64,000 bases of DNA from Eopsaltria australis. Lineage: Eukaryota > Chordata > Aves > Passeriformes > Petroicidae. Both the position numbers and the translations under genes were made by a program. Below are positions 33,360-46,579 of this stretch, one piece after another. Below the pieces are notes generated by a model. It had not been told where the DNA came from. It saw only the letters and a list, made by a program, of their open reading frames with translations, and searched no databases. Within the stretch, counting starts at the first letter, position 1, and the number at the start of each line of letters is the position of its first letter. The stretch lies in contig JAVTVJ010000040.1 in NCBI GenBank assembly GCA_034509425.1, positions 6,373,001-6,437,000 on the forward strand, in the 5' to 3' direction.

Positions 33360-36300
33360 TATTAATTTTCAGGCTATCTGAATACTGGTGTATGTATATC
33401 ACTCTCCAACACTCTCATGAAGCAATTATCTTCCACTTTAGGAACAGGGAAACAGCAAAGCTTCTTGGAGGAGAACGCACTTGGACAGCATACACTGTTA
33501 CTGCTGGCTATTCAACAGCAACCACTGGGTCCCCTGTGTTTGCTTTACCACCAAAAAGGTACTTGTGGTTGGCCAGGTAGTAGCAGAATTCAGCCTTTAT
33601 AAACTTTTCCAAGAACAAAAACAGGACAGAACTTTTAGAAACAGGAAGGATGTCTGGTCTTTTTTTAGCCTAGAAGCAGGTTATAGAGGATGAGAGCACA
33701 CTTGTGGGGTAGGCTCAGTCATGAAACAACTCTTGCACATAACCCTTCAAGCTCAGCTTGGAATAGTCTGCCTACTTATTTGTTCCTGATTGATTTGGAG
33801 ACTTTCAGGCATCTAAAGAAAGGAATCACCCCCATCTTTTTGTTCTCTGAGGTATAAATTATACTGTATAGTATTTTTATTTTCTTTTAAACTTTCATTT
33901 AGAGCACTTCAGAGTGTTTTGTGCCCTGAATATGTGATCTGCAACAATTTCACCCCTGTATTCTTGTTCCTCATGTGTCTGTCTCTCTGTCTCTGTACAT
34001 GTGAGGCAGAAGGGCAGCTACATGGCTCCAGCTGTGCTGTGTGAGCTGAGCAGGCACTGTGTATAGGCTGGATGCTCAACACAGGAATAGATATGAAATT
34101 TATAGGTGCTTTTGTCCTTCTGCTAATTCTGGCCTCATGCAGCTCTGTTTATACCCTGCTAAGTTGTTCTGGGTACATCTACTTCTAGATATATCCTCCA
34201 CTAAGTTTATTTGGATGCTTAAGGCTGTTCCTTAAGTCCTTGTCTGAAAATTGTAGATGAAAAAAATTACTCCACTATTTAAAAAGATTTAATTTAAAAA
34301 AATTAAAATTTCAGTTGATCTTCTCTGTCTTTCTCTTTTCCTGAGTACAGCTTCAGGTGTGCATCCCTCTGAATGCATCTCACCTGTTTTACATGCTACA
34401 TTCCCACTGTTTCCTTTCTGCACAAATACAGATTTCCAACAGCAGTGGCTCACTAGGATTCTCTTCTCCATAGTCACTGTGTGAGTAACATTTCTTATGA
34501 GTTTCTTTCTTGGCAGTAGTGGTAGAGCAGGCAAAGTAGGGACTTGGTTGGTGCTAGGTTTGTAATGCACTGGCCCCTGCTGAACAGAATTGGAGGCAAG
34601 TTGTGAGAAACTAGGAAGCCACTGAGAAGGGAAAGGTCTAAGCAGGAACTAATCGGCTCACCTCTGTCTTTTGCACTGAGAATCAAAATTAGACTTCTAA
34701 AATTACTTTTTCACGGTCCTCTAGACCTGTATAATTAGCTTTCTATCTGATGTGTGAACCGTATTTTCTTCTCTTGGCTTTTATTTTTGTAGGTTGTTAT
34801 CTGATGGTGTGCACATCTCACTTTAGTTTCCACCTTCCTGAGAAGGAATCTACCAGCGTCTACTGTCCATTTGTCCTGACGACAGGGAAATTTGGCACAG
34901 CTCTCCAAAATAATCTTTGCAGCACAGAAGCCTGAAGTGTGGAAGTGATTGTGGTGTGAGTCCAAACCAGCTTTTATTACAATAAATTATCACGCTCTAT
35001 GTAAGTAAGAAGTAGTTTATTTTTCTTCTGGTTTGATGCAGACCTTCAACAGTTTTTTCACATCTGTCTTCAGAAAGGATAATTTGTATGGGCAGTGAAG
35101 TAGTGGGCTCTGACACAGGCATGAATTTTCTGTACAGGTAGTAGGAATCCACATGGAAAAATTAGTGCAAAGGCCACTCATTCTGAAGATGTGAACATAG
35201 CTAATTTGCTGTCTATTTTACCCCTTTCAAAGTGAGCATATGTGTGGCACTCGATTAGAAGGAATGCTTGGCATTGCTGTCAGAGTAAATCCATATATTT
35301 CCTTTATATTAGATCACTGTTTTATTTCAAGGGTTACATGCATACAGGATGACAGCAAGCTGATTTTCCAAATTGCTCTGCTTTGTCACTGTTAACTCCT
35401 GGCATTAGGCCATCTAGATACTCTGTTCCTGAGGTGTGCTCTGCCAGTTCCAGAGCTGTCCCTCCAACTATATCACCTTCTCAAAGGTCACTTGTGCTTC
35501 TACAATAGGTGCTGCATTAAAATTTTTTCTTCTTTTTTTTCTTTTCTTTTTCATAAATAGTATTTTTGTCGCCCTAAAAAACACCCTCTCTTACAAAATA
35601 GTGCTCTATTGAGAAACAACAGAAAATAACCTATTAAGGCACGGGGCTTATCATTGCCTCTAATTTTTTGACTCCTATGGATATTGTCTACCACAAGGAT
35701 CCTATTTAAAAAATGGGATTTTGAATAAAATACCTCTCAGAATCTTTTGTGTTTTCATATGACCTGTCTGGTATACCAGGAAACACCTATTAGGGTAAAT
35801 ATTTTCCAAGCAACACAAGTGGAAGGATTGGAAGTGCTGAGGGGGCAGAAGTACCAAGGAGGGGAAAAAAATTGCTTTTTGTTTTGCCAATAATTTCTTG
35901 GCTGCCGATTTCCACATGGAGCTGCAGATGTTACACAGGAGTGGAAACTTTCAGATAGTGTCACACAACTCTTGAGATTCACTGCCACTGAAAATATAAT
36001 TAGAGATCTGGTTATCCAGCTAGAGGTCAGAAAACCAGAGTTAATTGCTAACCTGTTTATCCTACTCAAGGGATAAAGCACATAAATACAGTTAGAAGCT
36101 GCTTAAAGCCTGAGAGACTTCAGCTGAAATCCTGCTGCAGGCTTAAGGTAGCAGTTTTGAAAGTGCCTGAGGGAATGAAAAATGTGGGATAGCATGCAGG
36201 CCCCAGTACCCTGCCCGTGCTGGTGCATCCAGACCTGCACCAGCAGCCTGTGGAGGTTCTGCTGAGCCCACAGCCCCATTCACTGAGTCTCCCTCATCCC

Positions 36301-37370
36301 TCCTTCCCCACCAGCCTAGGCACAGTCTCCCTATTATCCAACATGGAAGTGGTAGATATATCCTAAGTGACTTAAGAGGGGAAGGTCCTTTAGAAAACCA
36401 GACTTAGGTGCTCTTGAGAAAGGTGCCTCAGACTTTTGTTTAAGCAGCTGGGGTTTACAAGCCCAGTCCTCCAAAGCCTTACTTGTGTGAATAGTCCTTA
36501 CTCTTCAGCCCAGCGTGGCTGAAATTAATGCCTCTTCACATGCCCCTTTCATGCTTAAATGGCAGGAGCCACAAGTCACTTGCTTCCTGTCCTTTCACCA
36601 CCTGATTTCTTACATTAAAACCCTCCCATCCATCTATTCTGAGCAGGCAGTGAAATCCCTGTGCAACGCCATCCACTTTCAAATGAAGGATCTTTTGTCA
36701 ACCCTCATTCCTATTAAAGTAACTCCTGTGCATATAAAGACTTTGGTTATCAAGCCTACATCATGCAGCCGAAACTGAACAGGACTTCCATGGAGATGGA
36801 GAAAGTCCCTCCATCGCTCCCTAAAGGCAATGTTCTTCACAAGTATCTTCTCTCTCCTTAGGAATACCTCTGGCCTACAACACTTGTAAGAAGCCAGAAG
36901 AATTATTTTTATATCAGGGAAATGCCATTCTATTTTTATTCTACTCATACTGGGAAAAACACTACCTTTTAAAAATCAAAATCTTCAGAAACATTTTCCT
37001 CTAGTACAAGTTGAGCATGATATTCCTCTCCCATCATTTTCACTGCTGAAAAGCCAGCAGCCTGGTTCAAGACACTTGCCTGGGCTCCATCAGAAGCTGT
37101 TGGGTATTCTTGGAGGGAACTGCTCTCTCTCCTGGGAGAGGTTTTTGGGAGATGGGATGCAGGAAGCTCCCTGAACTCTGCTGCAGGGCAGCTGCTAAGG
37201 TGAGTCTCACACAAACCACAAGGATTAGAAGCAATTGTAAATTGGGAAGGTTTTACTGGCTTAGAGAGTGGCCCTCAGCTGGGGTGATGCTTCTGCCCCT
37301 CCATTCAGGATAATATTTAGGTATATGACAAATTTTAAGTACATGGTCACTGATGTCAAAGAAGATTCAG
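33360..37370. other. Gene desert, nothing supported
   Basis: Short chance frames only. A T/C-rich patch at 35522-35550 is the only simple sequence noted. Confidence 0.6.
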
Positions 37371-37379
37371 AATGTGCTT

Positions 37380-37990
37380 TGGCTCTGCCCTCTCACTGAT
37401 ATGCTCGCCCTGATACACCATCAGAGAGAGTATTAGTGTCTGTTGTTTAACACAAACATGATGGAGTCGTTGATTCATATTATTTAATAAGAAGATGACT
37501 GACTGTTCTGCATTGTCTGTTTGTGTCTTAGGAGCGGTAAAATGAATCCATTAACTTATTAACTTTTATTTTGAAATCTTTCATGGAACTGTCATGTTAT
37601 TTTGATTTGAGTAAGCAATTCATCTTTTTTAACAACTATTTTTTTGGTCCAGGGAGACTCATGTACTTCTGTTAATAGGTCAGAATTATGAGATGTATCA
37701 CTCATGTTCAGAATCTTTTTGTAGTGTATAGCTTATTAATAATAGATTTGAATATCAAAAATAATGATATGCTGTTTCAGCATTTAATTTTGGGGAAACA
37801 TTCAGACGATTTCCCCCTTGTGCTGGCACAGTCAGTGATGAAGACAGAGGGAGACGAACTGTACTGTAGGTGGGAGCAGAGACACTGCAGCAGCTAATGT
37901 GAGGTTGAGCTTTAAATTTTTATGACAATTCATAAACTATTTTTCTAGTCGAGACTCTGGCTAATCGCAGCCTTTCCCTGACAATTTCCT
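37380..37990. promoter_or_regulatory. Possible distal conserved element
   Basis: AT-rich, repeat-free sequence with CATATTATTTAATAAG, CCATTAACTTATTAAC and CATTTAATTTTGG motifs. Enhancer-like texture only. Confidence 0.28.
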
Positions 37991-37999
37991 TGTTCTGAT

Positions 38000-40220
38000 T
38001 CTCATGGATTTAATAGTGTTCATGGGGGGTGAGCTGGGTGAGATAGCTCGCTCTTGTAAGCTGCTTAGGCTTGTGTACATTTTTCTTCAGGAATGTCATG
38101 TCTCCAGCAAGCTGTTTGCAGGCGACTGATTTCTCTCCTCTTAATTCTTGTCTGTCTAATGGTTTTACTAGTAGAGGGTGGACATGTGAATTCAAAGCGA
38201 TGGCTCAGAAGCCTTTATTCTTGGCAAAATTCTACTGGGTTGTTATCTTTTACATCTGGTATCTCTCTGTGCCTCTTCTCTCATCTCCTTTCCACCCCCA
38301 GCCCCATCCCCTTGGGGCTCTCTCTAATGCTTGCCAGATCTTCCTTTTCAGTTTTACTCTGTGGGCACTGCCAAAACTCTTCTCATCTCCCATCTTGATT
38401 AATGTCATCTTCTCCTTTGTACATCCACACGGCAACTCTCAACACTCAGCTTCTCCTTACTTTGTCCTCCATCTAACACTCCCACCCCTCAGGGAGAAAG
38501 AGAAGACATCACAAATATGATTTTTCTAGTCTGAGACTTTAATTTCCTCAGCTCTGATCTTGCCAGCAATAGCTCTCACACTGCAGGTGAGGACTCCTTT
38601 TCTAACCCTTTTCACTGGTGGGGAGCTACTGGCAGCCTCCTAAGTCACTGCCCTTCCTTTTGTAGGGCAGAAAGGACTTTGCTCCTCACCACTGGAGCAG
38701 GATTGGGTGACTCCAGGGCTTGTCCAATGTTAGACAGTTCCTTGGATCTTTTTTGGCTCAGTTTCTCCACTTCCAGCTCTGCATTATCCTGATACAGGTG
38801 CCCTTGTGTGATGGTGGTTTGGTGTTGTACCCACAGGGTTTGGTGTTGTTTTCTACACTATGTGCCAGGAAGATGGACAAGATGGTGGAGCAGAACCTGA
38901 TTTTATAATGAGTACAGATTTTCCCCTTGTGTGGTGAGAGCGACCTCTGCCTTTGGCCACGTATCCCAGTTATCCCTGTGAGGATCATCATTCTCACTGG
39001 TCTTTCACATTGTGTTTCTCCCTTTCACCTCACACCTTGAATCTTCTACCAAAGCCCCACTCTCCACCTTAATGAATGCAACTTGCCTCTCCTCAGTGAG
39101 ATACAGGGCAGATCCAAAGTCTTCCTGATCGCTGTGGTGCCTTACTTTAACAGCTCCTGACTGCCAGTGTCAGCAGTCTGATGGTCCTGCCTCTGCATGG
39201 GCTGTCCTTTCTGAGCCAGCTAGCTCAGCCACTGCCACCTCACCTCCACGATTCTCAATGCTATTTCAGCTGAAAAGCCTGCAAAAATTGCCACCTGCTT
39301 ACAGCTAGGACCATTAAACACTTCAAAAATCTCTTTTCTTTGGATGTGCTTATAAAAGATGTTTGGATCTATCCCTGGCTATCTCTAGCCTTCAGAGGAG
39401 TCTCTCTCCTGCTGCTCTTCCCTACATCATTCTCCATCCCACCATTCTGGCTACTTTGTTGCACCTTTTAGCTGCAACCTGCACGAAACAGGTGCTTTTC
39501 CTCTCCACATGGGTGTCCTTCAATTACTTCATTCCAGTGAGTATGGACAATCTCTGGTGATTCATGGCTTGGCATGGGAAGGGAGCGTGCTCCCACTGGC
39601 TCCTCCTGCTCCCCAGAGGCTGGGATGCACCTCCTCTACAGCCGGCTCTGTCACGGGGGCATTCAATGGTAGGAGATGGACTGGCACAAATCCCTCTTAA
39701 AATGCTCCTGTGGCACTGCTGGAATGTGTCTGCCAGTCCTCCCACCTTCCACAGTGCTGGGAAGAGCAACCTTCCAGTGGAGGGAGAGCACATTTACCCC
39801 AGGACACTGGCACTGGCAGCTGTCAAACTTCCACAGCCAAAAAGTTGTGTTGCCAGGGCACACCTTGGACTCCGGTGTGCCCACTTTGCTGGAAGACATC
39901 TGCAAGTTAAAACATCTCCCAGCAGGAGTGAAGGACTTTGGGCATGGAGAAGAGTTTAGTTAGAGCAAAACACTTTAGTGCAGGGACTTTTAGTGAATTT
40001 ATGCTTTTAGTAAATTTAAGCTCCCACCATGGAGCTTCAGGTTTGATTGCTGTGTCGACTACACAGCATAAAACACACAATAAAAAAAACTTGATGTATG
40101 TATAAAGCACATATAATAAATGCTGCTGGCCCTGATATAACAAAGTGAAATTAAAGACAGAGCAGAACTTGTCCTTACAGCTTTTTCTTCACCTGCTGCC
40201 CCTTTTCTCCCACTGCAGTT
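38000..40220. other. Intergenic DNA, no gene seen
   Basis: Slightly more GC-rich (38.2-39.95 kb) with overlapping frames on both strands up to 149 codons and no recognisable domain. It could contain very old retroelement sequence. Confidence 0.5.
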
Positions 40221-40229
40221 CTACCCAGC

Positions 40230-40620
40230 AAATGTTTTGTGCTCAAATACTCTAAATGTTTTCCCTCCCCATGTTTTACATATATAACACATATGCCTTA
40301 CATTAGTGAGAAGCTTTAAAATTTTTGTGTGGCTTACCTCACCCTCTCAACCAGGAATTTCATAAATAAATCACTGTCTTTCAAACCTTTTTTGCAGATT
40401 GCATCTGTCTAAAGCGTGTGCGCTTCAATAAGTGTGCCTGACAGAGAAATTAAAAAGAAAAATCATCTCCCAAACAGAAACTATAAGAGGCATGTTGAGC
40501 TAAACACTCGCTGCACATTATTACAAGGGGAATATGATTTGAGAAAGAGTGTTTAGAAAGTAAAGGTGACATTTTGTTTCTCTGAGCTCAGTGGGCCAGA
40601 ACTTCTCCTGGGGTAAATTG
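40230..40620. promoter_or_regulatory. Possible distal conserved element
   Basis: Repeat-free sequence with a short CpG-containing core (AAAGCGTGTGCGCTTCAATA near 40413) and AGAAATTAAAAAG. CpGs kept in AT-rich DNA suggest constraint, but this is inference. Confidence 0.3.
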
Positions 40621-41559
40621 ACACAGGTTCATTGAAATCAGTAGCTGATTTGCACTCACTGGGACCAGTTCTGCTGTATTTTAGCCACTGGTTATTGAAG
40701 GGCTACTTTTTTACCTAAGGAACTAAATATTCCTTCCTAATGGGTCTTGCCATTGGTATTTGTTCAGTTTTCTGTGGGTAATTCAAAGGGACTGTTCATT
40801 GAGACTGTTTTTTATTAAAAATGTGGGTTCTTAACTAAAAAAGGTTTTTAAATGCAAAACATAAGCTTTTCCTGGAAAAAAATTACAGAGTAAATAGTTG
40901 TCTTGAAAAAAAAATAGGTATTACTTTTTGTTAAGACTGAAAAGTTTTGTTAAGCTGAAAGTGACCCCACATTTGATCTGGAAATGCTGTGCCCATGTCT
41001 GATGGGAAGTGTAGTTTGGGAGTGTAAAACCTTTACTTCCCTCTGTTCCCTCTCTTTGCAGAGTCTCTCTTTGCACCCTGACCAGGACAGGAGCCTGTGA
41101 AGCTTCTTGAGTGAGCACAGTCTGCAAGGGCAGCCCGGGAGGCACTGCTGTGCCCTGAGGTTTTGGCCAATTTCCCTTCAGCTGAAGAGTCACTGACTGG
41201 AGAAACCCCAGAAAATTTGCCACGGTGTCCATCGCCAGCCTCTGTGTAAAGAGCAGGCCTTTTTCTTCGAAGTTGGCACCTGTGGTTCATAAAGCTGAGC
41301 AGTGATCATGAGCCAAAGTGTATTTTTGGCAAATAATAAGCCTTTATGCCATACCTATTTTCACTAGGAAGCACTGTGGATAATCTGAGGGATGCTTATT
41401 TGCCATAAGACCACTTCACACCAGGACCTTAAAATGACAAATGCTAAATTTGCCCTCTCTGTAAGAATTTTGTTTATTGCCAGAAGATGTTTAAGTCCCT
41501 TCTGTGGAAAGGAGTAGAGATTATTTATTCCAGTGGCAGTTTTATTAAAACCTGCAGGA

Positions 41560-42230
41560 AGAATATTTTTCTGTGTTTTCCCACATTCTTGTTTGCGTTA
41601 TGCTCGGAAACACCCGTATAAATACTAAATATACAGCCTTCTCTTTGTTTTCCTAGTAGACAACATGGCATGGCCCTGCCTGCTCCCCACTGGACTCAGC
41701 ATCCCTCTCTGCCTCTCACCTTGCTTCAGTTGTGTGACAAAAACTCTGTTGCTGTGGCCTCGCGATCACCAGAAAAGCAGCATCGCTTAAAGAATGCTTA
41801 TACTTAGAAGGACCATTATTGCATTTTAATTACTAGATCCCTAAACCTATAAATACACTCTAATGCTAAAATCAAATTTGAACTTTTAAACTTGATTTTA
41901 AAGCCACCTTTTCTTCCCTTTCCTTTGCTGAACTGTGAAAAATACCCCGACAGAATTCTGCATAGTGATTGTGCGCTGTAAGTTGCTGTGCTCTTTTGCA
42001 TAAAAGATTTTCCATATTACAGCAGGGGGCCTTCCCCTGGTATGTCAGGAAGAAGAAGAAAATTCATTTCCTACACCCGCCTGTCATTTGCCCTTTTATG
42101 ATTGAACCGTATACCATCAGACAACCACAAAAGTGACAAAAGCTTTTGCAACTGAATACATCTGATAATTGCAGTGTTTGGCTAAATTTAGGACTACGGC
42201 AGTTGATACTGCAGTGTCCAAGAGTGAAAA
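41560..42230. promoter_or_regulatory. Candidate distal conserved element with CTCF-like core
   Basis: Sequence from 41810 to 42200 is repeat-free, rich in homeodomain cores (TTTTAATTACTAG, TCTGATAATTGC) and keeps isolated CpGs (ACCCCGACAG, GTGCGCTG, GAACCGTA, CTACGGCAG). CAGCAGGGGGC at 42020-42030 resembles part of a CTCF core. It lies 28-29 kb upstream of POU3F2. Confidence 0.4.
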
Positions 42231-42804
42231 TAAAAAAAAAAAGAAGGAATGGTGTGTAATCCTATTTTACAGTCTGAGAGTTTAGTGACTACCTTACATG
42301 ATCCATCACCTTAAATAATGTTTCTCTTTTGTTAATCTTCTAGACTTTAAGGGTTTTTTTTTAATTTTAAGGAACTTTATTATTTTTGTTTTTTAAATAC
42401 AAACCAAGACTGTAAACACTTCAGCGAGTCAGATACACATGAGATTACCTTTTCTGTTTGTGAATTTTGAGGTAAAAAGTAATTCACATTTGCAGAGGCC
42501 CTGCAAAATATGTCTAATTCTTGGGGTTCATGCATCATTAGGGCAGGAGGGCTAAGGGATCTTCCCAAGAAGCAAATTTCTTGTAGTGACACTATAGGAA
42601 GTTTTGAAAAAGTCAGAGAGGTTTGGGAAACAGAAGCCCCACACAGCATTTTTCCTTTATATAAGGAAGACAATGATTGTGTGCTGTCTTTGGAAGTGTC
42701 CTGTGCAAGCATGTTCCATGTGCTTGTGTTAACCAAGAATATTGTATTTATTCACATGAGCTGGACTGAGAAATAGATGAACTTTTCTTAAAACTCTAGG
42801 TGGG

Positions 42805-42868
42805 AACCACAGTGTCTAGATGATCCTTAAAGGTGCTTTCCAACCCAAACCATTCTATGATTCTGTGG
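42805..42868 (+). mobile_element. CR1 LINE 3' end fragment
   Basis: The sequence reads like the 3' terminus of chicken-repeat-1: TCTAGATGATCCTTAAAGG, then CTTTCCAACCCAAACC, then the 8-bp terminal repeats ATTCTATG and ATTCTGTG with no poly(A) tail. CR1 copies are usually 5'-truncated like this one. It is the clearest taxonomic marker in the window (bird or other reptile) and the only mobile element I could recognise. Confidence 0.85.
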
Positions 42869-42869
42869 T

Positions 42870-45800
42870 CAGTCCCAAACCTTTCAGTATCATTTGGAAG
42901 AATTGATCAAGACTCTTTATTGAAAGGGTATCAGCTGAAAGTAGGTTGTGGTTTTGACTTTGGCACAATTGTGTTGAAATTTGAATTTTTAAGAAAATGA
43001 GGATAGGCAGAGAAATGGAATTATAGAATAGGTCAAGGAAACACACTCAAGATTTTGATGTATTAATAAAATTATTTCAACACCTCAAGACAATTTAATC
43101 TATAGTAATTATTAGTTGACTTGATTAAACATAATCCAGCAAAATATACACCACTTGGGGGATCCCGCTCTGCACCTTGCCCAGGCTAAAGCTCCTATGA
43201 GGCATTTTCATAAGCTGTGTGATGGTGAAGCTTTGAAAACCTCACCAGTCTATAGTCTAACATGAATCAATATAACTAATAGTATTAGACTGATATTACA
43301 AACAAATCATTTTCTTCCAGAGCAGAAAAATCTTTCCATCAGACCATGAGAGGGTATTGAAGTGAGAAATGATTTTATATGAAGTTCCTTCCAAAGCTTA
43401 TCATTCTTATATGTAGCTATTTAGTGTTTTCTGAGAGTAGTTTGTAGTTCTTGTTATTGATTTGATGTATTTCAAGGTATTTTCATGACCTTTCAGAACA
43501 CATTGTTAAAAATTTTATATTTACTTTGTTGCTGCATAAAGACATTCATATAATGAATATTTAGCCCACATACCGCCCGTATGAATCCTTTCTTCCTCAT
43601 CCCCATCATACTCATAGCAGTCAGGAACACTGTCCCCTCCCATTCCTACTGAATCACAGAGAAACACCTAAGAGGATCTAAGAGGGGAGAAGTAAACGAG
43701 GACAGCGGTGACAGAGGTGGCAGGCACCAGTCATGTTGCAGGAGGGTGCTTGAAATTTTTTTTCAAGTTCCAGATGTAAGTTTCATGGCTATTAATTCAT
43801 CAGGAGACTTGGAAACATTGAAAACATCTGTGTATTAGTGTAGGATGGGAAAGAAAAAAATGCTGGGTGGCTGAGTAATGGGGTTTGTCAGGGACCAGGA
43901 GCAGCTTCAGGGTCTTTGTGCTGGTGGGACCTGATGGGATATTGAAGCTCTCACCCCTCCTCTAGAACTTGAAGCTTTTAGTTCCCTATGAAAAGAAATG
44001 ATAAAGTGGGCCAAGAAGAAGAGAGAAGAAGAAGAAAATGGAGGTCCTGGATGCATTTTTCAGGATAAAGTTATTAATGGGACTGTAGCAGTGATGTAAA
44101 CTTAAGCCTTTGACTTCGATAATGATTGATGATAATATTATTAACATGGATGTTTCACACTCCATTTTTATTTCAGATTGTATATTTAAATATTTAAAAT
44201 TTTCTTTAAATTATGGCTATTATTAGGACTTACCTGACGTTATGCTAGACTGTCATGTCCTCTGGATATAGTACATACATAGAGGAGCTGTGGCACACAC
44301 TCCATCAAATATCCTCCCTGGAATTCAGTATACAACTTATGGGACACTAAGATTTGAAGTATTATGCTTTTAATGTGGAGTATGTGAAAATTACTGTTTG
44401 GGATGCTATGCATCTTTAATGAAGGATGGACAATATTTACTATCCCTCTGTTAAGATTTTTCTGTCTCAGTTCTGGAAGGCTGAGGTGCCTCTGGTTTCT
44501 GATGGGGCTTAGTCATCCTCTGCATGCTCAGAGCTCTCCTACGCGATGTGCTGCAGCACAGGATGAGTCCCCATGGCCAAATGCACAAGGGCTTTGCTGA
44601 ACTGAAGTTTTAACCTTGCCAGAGGTGATGTGCAATGCAGAGTGGATTGATTCCCTCCCTTGGCCGTGGTTGAGTGAAAGGATTCGTAATAAGGAGCTAT
44701 AGGCGAGGAGTGAGTGTGCAGTCCCAGCAGATGTGGAGAGCCTGTGGGGCTGCAGCAGCTGGAGAATGGGCTATGGAGCTGAGGGAGCAGGAGCACCGAG
44801 GCCCGGGAGATCCCAGCTCACCCTTGCAGCAGTCATACTCTGCACAGTTTTGCATTCCTTGTGCCCCTGGTCTTGGGAAGTTGTTGGGAGCCTTACAGCC
44901 AGTTTGAACTTGTGGGGCGAGAAGACCCAGCTTCTATGAGCTGGCTGAAATGGGCCTGAATGCAGCTTGTCAGCATCAAAGGGGTGTCCAGCTGCTGTGG
45001 CTCTGACAAGCTAAACTCAAACTCAGCATCTCTGCACTGGAGCCTCTCCTGCTTGTCTCGCAGCCAGCCTGAGCTGGGCAGATGGAGGGCACGTGTCTTG
45101 CCAGAGGTCAGACAGGAAGTCAATAGCTTTACCAAGCTGAGATACCAGGACCTTTCATTTTCTCAAAACCATATGCTCTTCTCTTTTATGTCTTCTGGGG
45201 GTGGCAGATGGGTAGAAGCCACCTCCTTTCAGAGCAAAGGTGACCAGCGACAGCGTAAATGCCACTACAGCCTCCCAGAGGGTGCTGTGCTTTCTGTGCC
45301 ACTTACACAATAGAGAGGGGCTTGGGGAGGATGGGAGCAATTTTTAATATCAATTCAGTTTCTGTTCTAACCTGTTTAGCCTAGTGGAATGCCACCTCCT
45401 GCTTTTTACACAGTAAGGTATTCTGGAGGGTTGGTTGAAATACACAGCTCAGTAAAATTAGTGGACACTAGCCACTCCTCTGAAATCCTGATGGGTATTC
45501 ATGGAGTAACCAGAAGATTTTATACTGCCAGATCAACAATGTCTGGATGGACACAGTCTCTGCCCTTCTCTGGCTGTCACTATGTCCCCTTCCTGCAGCC
45601 ACATGATGAGGCAGCACTGGAAGATGGTTTCCCGGAAGTTTTGCCTGACTGGGAAGAGTTTTTTACTTGAACCAAAACTTTGTGCCTTACTTGGCTCAGC
45701 GTCTGCACTCCATAACCTCCTTCAGGGTCCTGTGGGCTGCTCTCTCCCTCTCTCTTCCCCAAACACTGGCTCTGTTGCTACCATCCCTCTGCCCTCTGCA

Positions 45801-46220
45801 GTCTCTTCAGGGCTGCCACCACCCCTTGCAAAGCCACTAGAGCCCTGGGGGCTGGCAGAGGTGGTCTAGTGCCTCTCCCCAACACAGCATTTTGGAGACA
45901 CCCAAGGTGGCTGAAGCAGGGCTGGGACTGGCACAAATCATTTGCAGAGGGACCAGCAAGGGGGGCTTTATGGTGTGGCATAATGGTGTGTCACACTTCT
46001 GAAGAAGCAGGAGCCCTCTTGCCTCCTGAAAACTAACAGCAGCTTTCCCTGGGAGGTTTGTATTTTACAGGAGGCATGTAAAGTTGCTGTCCTGATTATA
46101 CAGCTGCTAGCCTAGTTCTGGGAAATGAGTGCACGAAAATGTGTGCAGAAAATGAGCCTTCTAATAAGGCTCAAAGACTTTGAACTTCCCCTATTGTCAC
46201 TGTAGGTCTTCCCCTACTTG
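42870..46220. other. Gene desert, nothing supported
   Basis: Only short frames (up to 117 codons) with no domains. A somewhat GC-richer patch spans 44.5-46.0 kb. Confidence 0.55.
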
Positions 46221-46229
46221 CTTAGCAGA

Positions 46230-46570
46230 GGGATAACTATTCAGCTACAATCAAATAATGCAAATGACCTGGAGGAAATTCATCCTAGAGACACTTGCTG
46301 GATAAACTGCTAATATGGTTTCCTCTCTTTCACTATTCAACCAGAATCTAGGATGACCTTTCCAATGAAACATAAAACCTACAATGTGCACCCTTACTAA
46401 TGTATTCTAATGCAATTAGTTCATACAAAAGGCTTGTTAAATTTGCAGTATCTGCTTTCACCTTTACAATAATTGCTAGTGATCCCAAACCATAAGTGTG
46501 TGTCATTCTGCAAGGCTTCTGAACTGTAAATAAAATGGAAAGTTTATTTGATAACTCTCCTGCCTGTCTC
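46230..46570. promoter_or_regulatory. Candidate distal conserved element with octamer
   Basis: About 340 bp, repeat-free, with ACAATCAAATA followed by an exact octamer ATGCAAAT (46258-46265), then CTGCTAATATGG, AATGCAATTAGTTC, ACAATAATTGCTAG and GTAAATAAAATGG. The mix of SOX-like, POU and homeodomain cores is typical of neural enhancers. Conservation is untested. Confidence 0.42.
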
Positions 46571-46579
46571 CTAAGGTGT

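Noticed and set aside
38071..38520. 149-codon frame in slightly GC-richer DNA
   Set aside because: Hydrophobic, Ser/Pro/Leu-rich composition from pyrimidine-rich DNA; no family resemblance.
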